NCBI RefSeq assembly: GCF_019175385.1
Contig: NC_083339.1
Coordinates: 52,226,596-52,290,595 of the forward strand
Direction: 5' to 3'
Source of the DNA: Lycium barbarum
Taxonomy: Eukaryota > Streptophyta > Magnoliopsida > Solanales > Solanaceae
Length of the DNA: 64,000 nt
Position numbers and translations under genes: made by a program. The notes beneath the pieces were generated by a model, which ran no database searches, was not told where the DNA came from, and saw nothing but the letters and a program-made list of their open reading frames with translations. This document shows, one piece after another, positions 1 through 10,340 of the stretch (position 1 is its first letter; the number at the start of each line of letters is the position of its first letter).

Positions 1-1356
1 ATTGGGAGTTGATATAGAACGTGAGAAAAGTAGTATGAGCGAAGGAAGCATTGTCCGACTTCTCCTAGAATTAGCGACACGTTCTTATAGTCAGTTACTA
101 ATGTTGATACGAATTCTCTTATGAAGGTAATGACGTGATATCGACGGAGAACAAGTGAGTGATATCTTAGCTAAAGGACCAATGTATGTGAGGCTAGTCC
201 TACTTTCTAATGGCATGAATCCTTTAACTTGAATCCCTATTCCTTTCATGAGTTCTTGCATTCTAAGAAGTTAAAAGCTCATACTTATGAATGTCTATAT
301 GAGATAAGTTATACGATATGATGACACTAGAATGAAGATGATTTTATTCCTTGCCTACACTCACCTTATGTACTAGTCCTTTCAAGGTGAGGCGGAATGT
401 CCATGATGGTTCCATAATGTAATCGGGGGATCACGACCTTACGTCACCCCGATAGAGTAAAGTTGATCATGAGTCAAATATACGCATTATGATAAGATAA
501 GTATTTTATGATAAGCATATTACTATGAGCATTTACATTGAGCATGTCATGAGCATTTCACACCGGGCCTAGTTGGTCGGGCAGCCACCGCTTCGGCGGG
601 CGGTGATATGGATACACCACGACCTACGGGCGTGGGCAGACACCACTAGTGGGCGGCATGAGATGGAACCCCGGACGCGGGAGGCCTGGACACGGGCTAA
701 TATTATTGATTATCACACCGTTCCGACATGGACGGACAACTTGCATATGATGCATACATGTTATGATGATGAGTATGAGTAAGATAGCATGCATTACTTC
801 ATTTATGATTATCAGTCTGATCCATATGTCTCATGTTGATGTTATTCCCATATTACTGATGTTTCCTTTCATTATGTACGCCTCTCATACTCGGTACAAT
901 ATTCGTACTGACGTCCTTTCTTCGGACTTTGTGTTCATGCCCACAGGTAGACAAGGAGGAAAGCTTGGCCCAGGTCCTCAGTAGCTGTCAGCTGATAGAT
1001 AGCACTCCATTGTTCGGAGGTGCTTATGACTATTCTTTTGATGTACATTCATATAAGCATATTTTGGGCATGACGGAGTCTTGTTCCGTCCATGTATTCA
1101 TTATGTTAGTAGAGGCTCGTAGATACACAGTGTGGGTTAGATGGTCTCACTAGATGTTTTTATATGTATGTGTATTATTTTGATGGCCAAGGGGCAAATG
1201 TATATAAAGTATTTATATTTTGATTAAATATGATTTTCCAACAATTGGTATGTAAAATTGATAAAAGAGTATTAAATGAGCGAGACCAGCAGTAGAGTAA
1301 GCGGTGCTCGGTAATTGCTCCGGGTACCCGTCGCGGCCCCTAGCTGGGTCGTGACA
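1..1356 (+). repeat. Family A LTR1 (3' part; left end outside window)
   Basis: Nearly identical to the 3' 1.35 kb of the complete LTRs at 9873-12270 and 17456-19849. It ends GGGTCGTGACA and is followed at once by a primer-binding site, so it acts as the 5' LTR of internal region A1. It carries the three-hairpin block at about 890-947, where the first base pairs of the third hairpin are damaged (GGACTTTGTG instead of GGACGCTGTG). Small open frames inside it are repeated in the other LTR copies and are not credible genes. Confidence 0.93.
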
Positions 1357-1360
1357 GAAG

Positions 1361-1372
1361 TGGTATCAGAGC
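1361..1372 (+). other. Primer-binding site of A1 (initiator Met tRNA)
   Basis: TGGTATCAGAGC lies 4 nt after the LTR end. It is the complement of the 3' end of plant initiator tRNA-Met, the usual primer for Ty3/gypsy chromoviruses. It is a tRNA-binding site in the retrotransposon RNA, not a tRNA gene. Confidence 0.95.
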
Positions 1373-1414
1373 AGTTCGCCCTAGGAAGTGTCTACGAGCC
1401 GTGTCTAGTAGAGC

Positions 1415-1453
1415 CTTGTTTATGGTGTGTTGCGCGCCACGCTAATAAACAAG
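1415..1453 (+). other. Leader hairpin with palindromic apical loop (A1)
   Basis: CTTGTTTAT (1415-1423) pairs with ATAAACAAG (1445-1453). An inner six-pair stem (GGTGTG with CACGCT, including G-U pairs) closes an 8-nt apical loop, TT plus GCGCGC (palindrome 1432-1437). It lies 42 nt downstream of the primer site and is identical to the hairpin in A2. A role in RNA dimerisation is inferred. Confidence 0.6.
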
Positions 1454-1579
1454 AGGCTACAGGGCATTTAGGAAAATGACCATCCTTCTTCTCATGAATC
1501 GTGCGATAGAGCCATGTCTAGGATTATATCATCCCTAAAAGTGCGTTTTGGTTTCAGAAAAATGCCGCCGAAAGGAAAA

Positions 1580-1584
1580 GCTAC
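1580..1584. repeat. Target-site duplication gctac, left of solo LTR S
   Basis: gctac at 1580-1584 is repeated at 4905-4909. Removing 1585-4909 restores continuity with the A2 gag sequence, which proves insertion into an existing A1 copy. Confidence 0.9.
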
Positions 1585-1630
1585 CTGCCATTGATATGGG
1601 TCCAAGCCCATGTGGGATTAATTTGTAAAA

Positions 1631-1638
1631 TATAAAAG
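1631..1638 (+). promoter_or_regulatory. TATA box of LTR S
   Basis: TATAAAAG, 261 bp upstream of the donor-like GTATGA at 1892. This spacing is shared by the other LTR families here. Confidence 0.5.
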
Positions 1639-3844
1639 ATGGATATGTCATCTTTATCTCATGACACTTCTAGAAAATTCAAGAAAAGAAGAACAAAGAA
1701 AGATGGAGAAAAGCCCTTGAGGCTTTCGTCCATAGTGAAAATCCAAGAGAAAAATTGCTAAAAATTTCTCCAAAAATCACTTTCTACTCCTTGGAGGGTG
1801 CATAACAACATGGTGGAGTTATTGGAGTGGTAGAAACAAGTATTGGTTCAAGGTGCCAAGCATAGCTAGCTTGAGTAGCTAAGTAAGAGAGGTATGATTC
1901 AAGCTTACTTTTCATGTCTTATGAATGGTTTATATGTGTTGTTGTATGCCATAATGGATGAAACTCATGAAGGGAGTGGATATAGCATGTAGCCGTGCAT
2001 GTGTGTATATATGTAGGAGTTATGTTTCAATTATTTCATCTAGTATTTGGTAGTTATTGTTGTGAATTATATGTGGAAAATGGAAGTTGAATGAGTTTGG
2101 AGAATATTGATGTTGTGATTGTGGCCGTGAGGTGTATAGTGTGTGCATGGCCGTGTATATTGTATGTATAGTAGTGTATATGTGTTGAAGCATGAAGAAA
2201 TGGTAAGCAAGTGCTAGTTAGTATTTTGGTTGTTGTGTTGATTGATAATGGTGGCCGAATGTAGTGTTGTTGTGTTGGACAATCGAATTGATTTTTATGT
2301 AGTGTTTGATTGTTGTGGTCATGGATTCCATAATAAAAATGAAGTTGTAATCATCGTAGATTTCATATCGCAAATAAAGGTTTGATAACTTTGGTGAAGT
2401 ATTGATAATTGGGAGATTATGTATATTGAAGGAAATATGTGAATTGTTAGTGCGATTGTTGAATTATGTTAATAGTTTGGCCGGGTTTGAATTCCCGGAT
2501 TGTGTTTGATGAGAATTTGACTAAATTGAATGTCGAGGATGGTATATTTACAGAGGAAATGCTGCCGAAATTTCGGTAGCAAAATGTTTCCTTAAGGTTT
2601 TGACTCTAAGTATACTAATGAAAGTTTTGGTAAAAATGACCAATTCGCAGATTTTGACGAAATTGTGACGTGAATTTGGAATAGCTAAAGGAGCGGAAAG
2701 AGGTATGTAAGGCTTCACCCTTCTTTCTATGGCATGTCTTAGATATAATAAGTTGGGTACGAGCCTCGGGGACAACCCTATTCCCCGGAATCCGCACCTA
2801 AAGTTTTCCACTTTTTGTTCAGTCGAATTGAACTAGAAAGTGTGCAAAATGATAGAAAGACCTCCTAGACCCCTATAACTTGCGCAAATGGGACCCGATT
2901 ACCCTAGAACCCTCACAGGTAATGACATGACATGTAACATATGTAAATAGTATACGCTACCTCATCCGGCCCGAGGTGGGCCCGTTACTCCCGGACTTTC
3001 CTATAGTCTTGGTTGACGTACTTGAAGTGAATTCAAAGGGGACCTTTGATCCCGACCTCGCCACCAAATGATAAGTACTAGGACTACCCTAACGAGAATG
3101 TTTCAATGGGGATAATGATAACGACAATGTTAGACAAGAGAATGTGCTTATGATAAGTACGACCGGAACGATCCTATGACTGAGATTTCTAAGTTCAGGA
3201 TCCAATGTGAATACGAAATTTATAAACTAATTTCTAAATCGTATTTATATTTCCTAGTTATAACTTTATTTTCTAAGACTCCAAAGCCTACAACTGTCAC
3301 CTATAATGTCCACGATTTCATTCTACGGTTACTGTAACACTGTTCCTCGTTGATAGTCTCGCCTTAAAATACTCGTTCCTTCAAGGCGAGACAAAGCTAT
3401 CACTAGCATCCCGTAATGTAATCGGAGATCACCGACCTTATGTCACTCCGACGGATACTTGATTTTCCTTGGCTCTCTTGTGTGCCTATATGATATATGT
3501 ATATAAAACGGGTATACGTGTATGGATATGTATATATATATAAGATAAAGTAATTGTATATAAGAAATGTATATGTATATAAGATAAGTAAATGTATATA
3601 AGACAGGTTTATGTATACAAGCTACGTATATTAATAGAAAGATATGTATATGAATTTAAAAATATATACATGACCCTGGGATGGGGGAAAAAGGATATAT
3701 GGGGGAAAGGGAAGCGAAATATGTTTCACTGCCACCTGATCAGCTGGTTTATCATCCCGGACGCGGGGTGCCCGGACGCGGGATATATGGGTGAGCCGGT
3801 ACATATCTACATCGGCGCTATGTGGGTGAGCCGACATTGTTCGG

Positions 3845-4200
3845 CGCTATGATATGACCTACCATGTCATGACCAGACATGCTATGCTATGATATGACAC
3901 GATACGCTATGATACGCTATGCTATGATAAGAAAGGCTATGATATGCCATGACATGACATGCTATGATACGGTAAGCTATGCTATGATATGACAGGCTAT
4001 GCTATGATATGATAAGCCATGCTATGATACGATAAGCTATGCTATGATAAGACGGGCCATGCTATGATATGATAAGATATGCTATGATATGACAAGCTAT
4101 GCTGTGACATGATACGCTAGGATATAATACTTCCTATGACATGATATGCTACGATATGATATGATACGACACGCTATGATAGTGCAGAATGCAATATGAT
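3845..4200 (+). repeat. Degenerate GCTATGATATGA-type short tandem array in LTR S
   Basis: More than a dozen imperfect repeats of about 10-20 bp built from GCTATGATATGA, interspersed with GACAAGCTATG and GATACGCTATG variants. It is non-coding and confined to the downstream part of LTR S. Confidence 0.8.
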
Positions 4201-4904
4201 AAAAACATAACATGATTCAAACCCTGTTTTCCATGTCTATGAAAAAAGAAATGTTTCAAAGGAAAAAAAAAAGAAAAGAAAAGGGGACAAGCCTAAATGG
4301 CAGCAGCCTGAAAAAGGGCCTCCCTAAGTGCAGGTTACTTTCTTACCTCATTATACGTCCTACGACTCCATGATACTATTAATCGTACTCTATGTTACTA
4401 CTTGTATTATCTTCCATGTCTTACATACTCGGTACACTATTCGTACTGACGTCCCTTCTTGTGGACGCTGCAGTTTCATGCCGCGCAGGTCAGCAGACAG
4501 GTGAACGTGATCCTTAGAAGCTCTACCAGCCGCACTTGACAGCGCTCCAGTTGTTTCGGAGCCTCACTCCAGTGGTACTATTTTGTGTATGTATATTCGG
4601 GCACGACAGTACTCGGCCCTTTCTATGTATAAGTGTACTATGTCTAGAGGCTCGTAGACAGTTATGTGCAGTCAGTCAGGTACAGTTAGATATATGGTGT
4701 TTTGGCATGGTTGTTGTATAAAGTGATAACGAAGTTTACTAGTCTATGTTCATAATGACGCTGCTAATGTTAACGTTCATTAATGTTCGAAAAAACAATG
4801 GCACTGTCTATACGGCTTGCTAAGAGATAAAGGTAATATGATAGATAAGGGGTACTCGGTACAAGTATCGGGTACTCGTCACGGCCCCTAATCGGGTCGT
4901 GACA

Positions 4905-4909
4905 GCTAC
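4905..4909. repeat. Target-site duplication gctac, right of solo LTR S
   Basis: Right-hand partner of 1580-1584. Confidence 0.9.
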
Positions 4910-5679
4910 AGCTGCCCAGAAAGGCAAAGCTACGACGAAGAAGCGGGCAGAAAGGGAGCCTCCGGCGGGGGTAGAGGAAAGTGAATCGCAAAGTGAGGTC
5001 GTGCCCAATGTAGAAGAGCAGGGAGGAGCCTCAGCTCCGATTCCTTCACCGGGTGCTTCGGGTCAACAAGTGTCCGAGGCTATACACTTATTGACGCAGT
5101 TGGTTGCCGCTCAGGCACAACTGACAGAATGCGGGCCCAAGTGATCATTCAGCTAGTATAAGAGCCCGTAATTTCCTTACTCTAAATCCTCTAAGATTGT
5201 TTGGGTCGAAGCCGGATGAGGACCCACAAGGTTTTATCGATGAAATGCTGAGGACGTTAACACTTATGCATGCTTCTGAGACTGAATCTGTAGAGTTGGC
5301 CTCATATAGACTTCGCGACGTGGCGGTACTATGGTATAAGTATTGGGTGATAACAAGAGGGGAGAATGCACCACCTCCTGTGTGGCAAGAGTTTGTAGAT
5401 GCCTTTATTCATCACTACTTGCCACCTGAAGTCCGCCGAGCTAGAGCGGACAGGTTCTTGAATTTGAAACAGGGAAGCATGAGTGCCCGAGAGTATAGTA
5501 TGCAATTCAATTCATTGGCCCGGTATGCTCCGACTATGGTGGCTGACATGGGAGACCGAGTCTATAGATTTGTGAGTGGTTTAGGACCACACTTGTTCAG
5601 AGATTGCCTGACAGCCTCTTTGCAAGACGGGATGGATATTTCCCGGATTCAGGCCCATGCTCAGAACCTCGACGAATGA
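4910..5679 (+). pseudogene. A1 gag: N-terminus and capsid domain
   Basis: Resumes gag after the S insertion. The lysine/alanine-rich N-terminus (KGKATTKKRAE) is followed by a hydrophilic segment, then by the Retrotrans_gag-type capsid region (FGSKPDEDPQGFIDEML ... REYSMQFNSLARYAP) at 5197-5660. An extra T near 5125 throws the N-terminal part out of frame, with a stop at 5142-5144. A second shift near 5678 (GACGAATGA where A2 has GAGGAACTA) ends the capsid frame. Gag proteins of this class form the cytoplasmic particle and bind genomic RNA. Confidence 0.93.
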
Positions 5680-5812
5680 CAACGATAGCAAAAACGTGAT
5701 CGTGAGGGTGACAGAAGACAAGGTAAGAGGGCTAGATCTATGGGGCAGAGCAGTGAGTACCGAGTGGGACCGAGACAGACATATTCTAGGCACTCAGGTC
5801 AGTCAGTGATTA

Positions 5813-6280
5813 GTGCACCTCCTAGATTCTCAGATAGGAGGGTTGAACGTTCTACTCAGTAAGGCCAGGGGCAGAGTTCGAGGGCCTTCAGATTCGCAGT
5901 CCAGGGGAGACTTTAGCCAGAGGAGACCTCCAGTGCCGCGGTCTAGCCAGTGTGGCAAATTACATTCCGGACAGTGTCGTCAGGGTTCGGATGCTTGTTA
6001 TGCTTGCGGGCAAGTCGGTCACATGATGAGAGATTGCCCCTCAGCAAGAGATAGAGCTGGGACTCAGCCTACAGGTTCAGCAGCGGGTTCTTCTTCAGCA
6101 CGCCCGACAGCACATACTACTCAGACTACAGCAGGTAGAGGCAGAGGTAGAGGGGGAGCATATACTTCAGGTGCTGTTCAGCCCCGTGTGTATGCTTTAG
6201 CTGGGCGACAGGATCTTGAGACTTCCCCAGATGTTGTCACAGGTACCCTGACTATATTTTCCCGTGATGTATGTATATAA
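5813..6280 (+). pseudogene. A1 gag C-terminus: CCHC knuckle and linker
   Basis: Contains the knuckle [14 protein letters not shown] (CX2CX4HX4C complete) at about 5996-6037. Upstream is [11 protein letters not shown], and downstream a Gly/Arg/Thr-rich linker ([14 protein letters not shown]). The frame breaks just before the protease because the sequence has four extra bases near 6268 compared with A2. The knuckle binds RNA in related elements. Unlike the A2 copy, all four zinc ligands are preserved here. Confidence 0.9.
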
Positions 6281-6962
6281 TCTGATTGATCCGGGTTCTA
6301 CCTTCTCATATATTACTCCGTATATCGCTGATTGTGTTGGGGTGAGACCTGAGCCAATTAAACCTTTCGAAGTATTCACTCCTGTTGGTGATCCCGTAAT
6401 AGCGAGACAAGTATATAAGAACTGTGTGGTCATTATATGTGACTGTCAGACAAGGGCCAATCTAATTGAACTTGAGATGATAGATTTTGACGTAATTATG
6501 GGTATGGACTGGTTGGTATCATGCTATGCTAATGTTTGTTGCCGGACAAAGGTAATTCGTTTCCAATTTCCGGGAGAGACCATACTCGAGTGGAAAGGTA
6601 ATACAATTTCCCCAAAGGGTAGGTTTACTTCCTACCTTAAGGCGAGGAAGATGATAGCCAATGGTTATATTTGTCATCTAGTTCGGGTTCATGACACGGA
6701 AGCGGAAGTGCCAACTTTCCAGTCTGTCCCGGTAGTGAATGAATTCCCAGATGTGTTTCCCGACGAGTTACCAGGCCTTCCTCCAAAAAGGGAGATCGAC
6801 TTTGCTATTGATGTACTACCAGACACCGAGCCTATTTCTATTCCTCCGTATCGGATGGCTCCAGCAGAACTGAAAGAGCTAAAAGCACAGCTAAAGGATT
6901 TACTTGAGAAGGGGTTTATAAGGCCTAGTTCCTCACCATGGGGAGCACCAGTTTGTTCGTAA
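6264..6962 (+). pseudogene. A1 protease and start of reverse transcriptase
   Basis: Aspartic protease with the active-site motif [10 protein letters not shown] near the start, followed by GMDWL and the linker [15 protein letters not shown] that precedes RT in this lineage. RT begins at [15 protein letters not shown]. The frame ends at 6962 because a single base is missing in the codons for [12 protein letters not shown] (A1 reads GAPVCS then stop). Confidence 0.93.
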
Positions 6963-6985
6963 GGAAGAAATACGGATCGCTATGA

Positions 6986-7477
6986 ATGTGCATCGATTAC
7001 AGGCAGTTGAACAAACTGACGGTGAAGAACATATATCCCCTTCCTAGAATTGACGACTTGTTCGATCAGTTGCAAGGTGCTAAATGGTTTTCCAAGATAG
7101 ATCTGAGATCGGGTTATCATCAGGTGAGAATTAGGGAAGCAGATATTCCCAAGACTGCCTTCAGGACAAGATATGGTCACTACGAGTTTCGAGTAATGTC
7201 GTTCGGGTTAACGAATGCCCCGACAGTGTTCATGAATTTAATGAATAATGTATTCAGGCCGTTCTTGGACCTTTTTGTGATAGTGTTCATCGACGATATT
7301 TTGGTGTACTCTCGCACAGAATCAGAACATGCAGATCATCTAAGAATTTTTCTTAGCGTTCTTCGAGATCGAGAATTGTATGCAAAGTTTTCGAAGTGCG
7401 AGTTTTGCCTTAATTCTGTTGCATTCCTGGGTCATGTTATTTCAGATGATGGTGTCGAGTTGACACTCCGAAAATAG
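6986..7477 (+). pseudogene. A1 reverse transcriptase core
   Basis: Contains [14 protein letters not shown] sequence, [25 protein letters not shown] and the catalytic FIDDILVYS, the Ty3/gypsy form of the YxDD box. It ends at a frameshift near 7459, where one T is missing compared with A2. RT copies the genomic RNA into cDNA in the particle. Confidence 0.94.
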
Positions 7478-7482
7478 AAGCT

Positions 7483-8973
7483 GTGAAGACTTGGCCAAGA
7501 CCTACGACGCCTACAGAAGTTCGTAGTTTCCTTAGGTTAGCAGGATACTATAGAAGATTTGTAGAGAGCTTCTCATCTATTTCAGCCCCATTGACAAAGT
7601 TAACCCAGAAGTCGGCTAAATTCCAGTGGAGTGATGCCTGTGAGCGTGGCTTCCAAGAGTTGAAAAACAGGTTGACCTCAGCGCCGGTGCTAACACTTCC
7701 AGAAGGATCAGATGGCTATGTAGTGTATTGTGACGCCTCTGGTGTGGGATTAGGATGTGTATTGATGCAGAATGTGAAAGTTATTGCATATGCTTCGAGA
7801 CAGTTGCAAAAACATGAACAGAATTACCCTACTCATGATCTTGAGCTAGCTGCGGTCATTCATGCATTGAAAATATGGAGACACTACTTATATGGTGTGC
7901 ACGTGGACATCTATACGGATCACAAAAGCCTTCAATATATTTTCAAACAGAAGGAGTTGAACCTGCGGCAAAGGAGATGGTTAGAAGTACTGAAGGATTA
8001 TGATGTGAACATTCTATATCATCCAGGGAAGGCAAATGTAGTAGCAGATACCCTTAGCCGCCGATCGATGGGTAGTTTATGTGGAGTTCCTTCGGAAAAG
8101 CGAGAAATGGTTCGTGAAGTCCATCGGTTAGCAAGTCTCGGAGTACGGCCCATTGATTCAGGAGATGTAGGTATTAGCGTCAATGACCCCACAGTTTCAT
8201 CATTGAATCTAGAAGTGAAGGAATGGCAATATGAAGATCCTCAGTTAAGCCACTATCGAGATCTATCTCAGGAAAAGGAAGAGTCTCCATTCGAAGTCTC
8301 CATAGAAGGGGTTCTTAGATGTCGAGGCTGGCTATGTGTACCGAATGTGGCAAACTTGCGCCAACGGATTTTAGAAGAAGCACATTATTCCCGGTATTCT
8401 ATTCATCCAGGTGCAACCAAGATGTACCACGATCTCAGATTGGTATACTGGTGGGATGGCATGAAGCGAGACATAGCAGAATTTGTAGCACAGTGTCCGA
8501 ATTGCCAGCAAGTGAAGGCCGAGCATCAAAAGCCAGGAGGGTTATTGCAAGCAATGAAAATTCCTACGTGGAAATGGGAAGAGATTAACATGGATTTTGT
8601 GGTAGGATTACCGCGTACGCGAGGGAAGTATGATTCTATATGGGTGATCGTGGATAGACTCACGAAAGCAACTCATTTTCTCGCCGTTACAACCACATAT
8701 TCAGCGGAGGATTATGCTAAATTGTATCTCAAGGAGATTGTACGACTTCACGGTATTCCTTTGGCCATTATCACAGACAGAGGGGCACAGTTCACAGCCA
8801 AGTTCTGGAAGTCCTTCCAAGAAGGTCTAGGTACCCAAGTTAAGCTCAACACGGCGTTCCATCCGCAGACTGACGGACAAGCCGAACGCACTATTCAGAC
8901 CTTAGAGGATATGCTACGGGCATGTGTATTGGACTTTGGCGGTAATTGGGATGAGCATTTGCCTCTTATTTAA
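7483..8973 (+). pseudogene. A1 RNase H and integrase core
   Basis: RNase H motifs [46 protein letters not shown] and [15 protein letters not shown] are followed by the integrase HHCC finger ([11 protein letters not shown] ... CPNCQQVK). The DDE core follows: NMDFVVG, ITDRGAQFTAKFW, HPQTDGQAERTIQTLEDML. The frame ends at the nonsense codon of 8971-8973 (HLPLI then TAA). In Ty3/gypsy elements this part removes the RNA template and integrates cDNA. Confidence 0.95.
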
Positions 8974-9667
8974 TTTGCCTATAATAACAAGCTATCATTC
9001 CAGCATTCAAATGGCCCCGTATGAAGCCTTATATGGAAAAAAATGCAGATCTCCAATTGGATGGTTTGAAACCAGAGAAGTACAATTGATAGGCCCTGAC
9101 TTGATCCAACAAGCAGTTGAAAAGGTTAAAGTGATTCGAGACCGATTGTTAACAGCTCAAAGTCACCAAATGTCTTATGCAGATAATCGCCGACGAGATT
9201 TGGAATTTCAGGTGGGCGATTGGGTGTTCCTGAAGGTATCGCCGATGAAGAGAGTGATGAGATTTGGCAAGAAAGGAAAGCTCAGTCCCAGATATATCGG
9301 ACCCTACCGTATCATTCACAAGGTGGGTCGAGTAGCCTACGAATTGGACTTGCCTTCAGAGCTCGAATTCGTGCATCCAGTATTCCATGTTTCGATGCTC
9401 CGCAAGTGTATTGGAGACCCAACAAGAATAGTCCCGATTGATGATATGCAAGTAACAGAGGAGCTAACATACGAGGAAATGCCTATTGCCATTTTGGATA
9501 GACAAGTACGAAGGCTTCGGAATAAAGAGGTTGCTTCAGTCAAAGTTCTATGGCGGAACAATAATCGGGAAGAAATGACTTGGGAAGCGGAGGAGAAGAT
9601 GAAATCCATGTACCCCTATTTGTTCCAATCCCTAGAAGAGATTCAAGATGAGATGTCGATGGTGTAA
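8974..9667 (+). pseudogene. A1 integrase C-terminus with chromodomain
   Basis: Begins in the remaining integrase core (MAPYEALYG, CRSPIGWFE), then the GPY/F-type module (GKLSPRYIGPYRIIHKVG) and the terminal chromodomain-like segment (AILDRQVRRLRNKEVASVKV ... REEMTWEAEE). A +1 shift near 8991 separates it from the preceding frame. The chromodomain of chromoviruses is thought to guide integration to particular chromatin. Confidence 0.94.
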
Positions 9668-9834
9668 GGTATGTATGTTTTAATTTTATGTTTTTGGTCG
9701 TGTGTGGCCATAAAAGTGTTGATGTTGTGATATAGCCCTGTGAGGCGAAGATATTGTGTGTTGTTGTAATGGAAAGGTAGCATCCAAATCACAAAGGAAA
9801 CTCTGGCAAACATTTTCCAGAATCCCCGAGTGTC

Positions 9835-9856
9835 GAACATTCGAGGACGAATGTTC
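9835..9856 (+). other. Pre-polypurine-tract hairpin (A1)
   Basis: GAACATTCG, loop AGGA, CGAATGTTC: nine perfect pairs ending 1 nt before the polypurine tract. The same element, with small changes, precedes the tract in A2, B, C, F and X. Confidence 0.6.
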
Positions 9857-9857
9857 C

Positions 9858-9872
9858 AAAAGGGGGGAAGAA
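9858..9872 (+). other. Polypurine tract of A1
   Basis: AAAAGGGGGGAAGAA directly abuts the TG of the next LTR, as expected for the plus-strand primer. Confidence 0.92.
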
Positions 9873-10019
9873 TGTTACACCTCGGAAATTTCGCCGTACT
9901 TGTATGATGAGGTGAATGATGAAAAATTGAGTGAATGATGTTTTATTAAGTCGGGAATGGCTAATTAAGAATTTTTGGAAATAAGAAAGTCGCGGAAAAG
10001 TTTTCAGCACAGTGGTCGT

Positions 10020-10290
10020 ATATGGCACTATACGGCCCGTAAAGTGATTTGTGGACCGTATAGTGCAGTCGTCCTCCAGCTTGTCAAAAATCTCAACTTA
10101 CTGTAAATGTTGAATATGGTTAAATACGACCCAGTTTACAGCCCGTAAACTGGTTTACGGACCGTAAACCAGGTCGTAAACTGCCATGTCCACCAGCCAA
10201 ACTTTCTGTTTTTGGAATGCTTAAAAACGACCATAGTGGACGGACCGTAAATCAAAATACGGTCCGTATATGGTGGTTTACGACCACTGT
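10020..10290 (+). promoter_or_regulatory. Array of ACGG-N-CCGT palindromes in the A LTR upstream region
   Basis: Repeated short palindromes such as TTTACGGACCGTAAA, TACGGCCCGTAAA and TACGGTCCGTA lie within 270 bp upstream of the TATA box. The same type of array occupies the same place in LTR3 (about 17598-17870) and in LTR F (58801-59065). The position suggests promoter or enhancer sites; binding factors are unknown. Confidence 0.6.
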
Positions 10291-10330
10291 TCACCCCGAC
10301 AAAAATTCATTAAAGATCAGATTTTGTGAT

Positions 10331-10340
10331 TTTAAAAAGG
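10331..10340 (+). promoter_or_regulatory. TATA-like box of A LTR2
   Basis: TTTAAAAAGG about 458 bp into the LTR, followed by a pyrimidine-rich stretch. It is 261 bp upstream of the donor-like site at 10592. Confidence 0.5.

Larger units (their letters stand above)
1585..4904 (+). mobile_element. Solo LTR S (3.3 kb) inserted in A1 gag
   Basis: Flanked by the 5-bp duplication gctac and ending GGGTCGTGACA. No primer site, polypurine tract or coding sequence is present, so it is a solo LTR left by LTR-LTR recombination. It begins c-TGCCATTG, with one extra base before the TG. It has a TATAAAAG box at 1631-1638 and a donor-like GGTATGATT at 1891. It shares with the LTRs of B the block around 2551-2577 (GGAAATGCTGCCGAAATTTC), so it belongs to a related family. 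It also contains a low-complexity array at 3845-4200 and the three-hairpin block near 4427-4490. Confidence 0.88.
1562..9667 (+). pseudogene. A1 gag-pol polyprotein, chromovirus, split and broken
   Basis: Same gene as the A2 copy at 12476-17250, beginning MPPKGKA at 1562 and ending at the TAA of 9665-9667. It is interrupted after eight codons by solo LTR S and resumes at 4905-4910. Compared with A2 it has frameshifts near 5125 (extra T), 5678, 6270 (+4), 6952 (-1) and 7459 (-1), a nonsense change at 8971 (GAA to TAA) and a +1 shift near 8991. All domains of a Tekay/Del chromovirus are still recognisable in order: gag capsid, CCHC knuckle, protease, RT, RNase H, integrase, chromodomain. It would have provided virus-like particle, reverse transcription and integration functions; in this state it cannot encode a polyprotein. 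Confidence 0.95.

Noticed and set aside
573..782. 69-codon open frame repeated at 11487 and 19066
   Set aside because: It recurs only because it lies in the three A LTRs; no domain, and it overlaps the LTR's repetitive region.
3845..4200. CRISPR-like regularly spaced repeats
   Set aside because: Units are short, degenerate and without unique spacers; this is a plant LTR low-complexity array.
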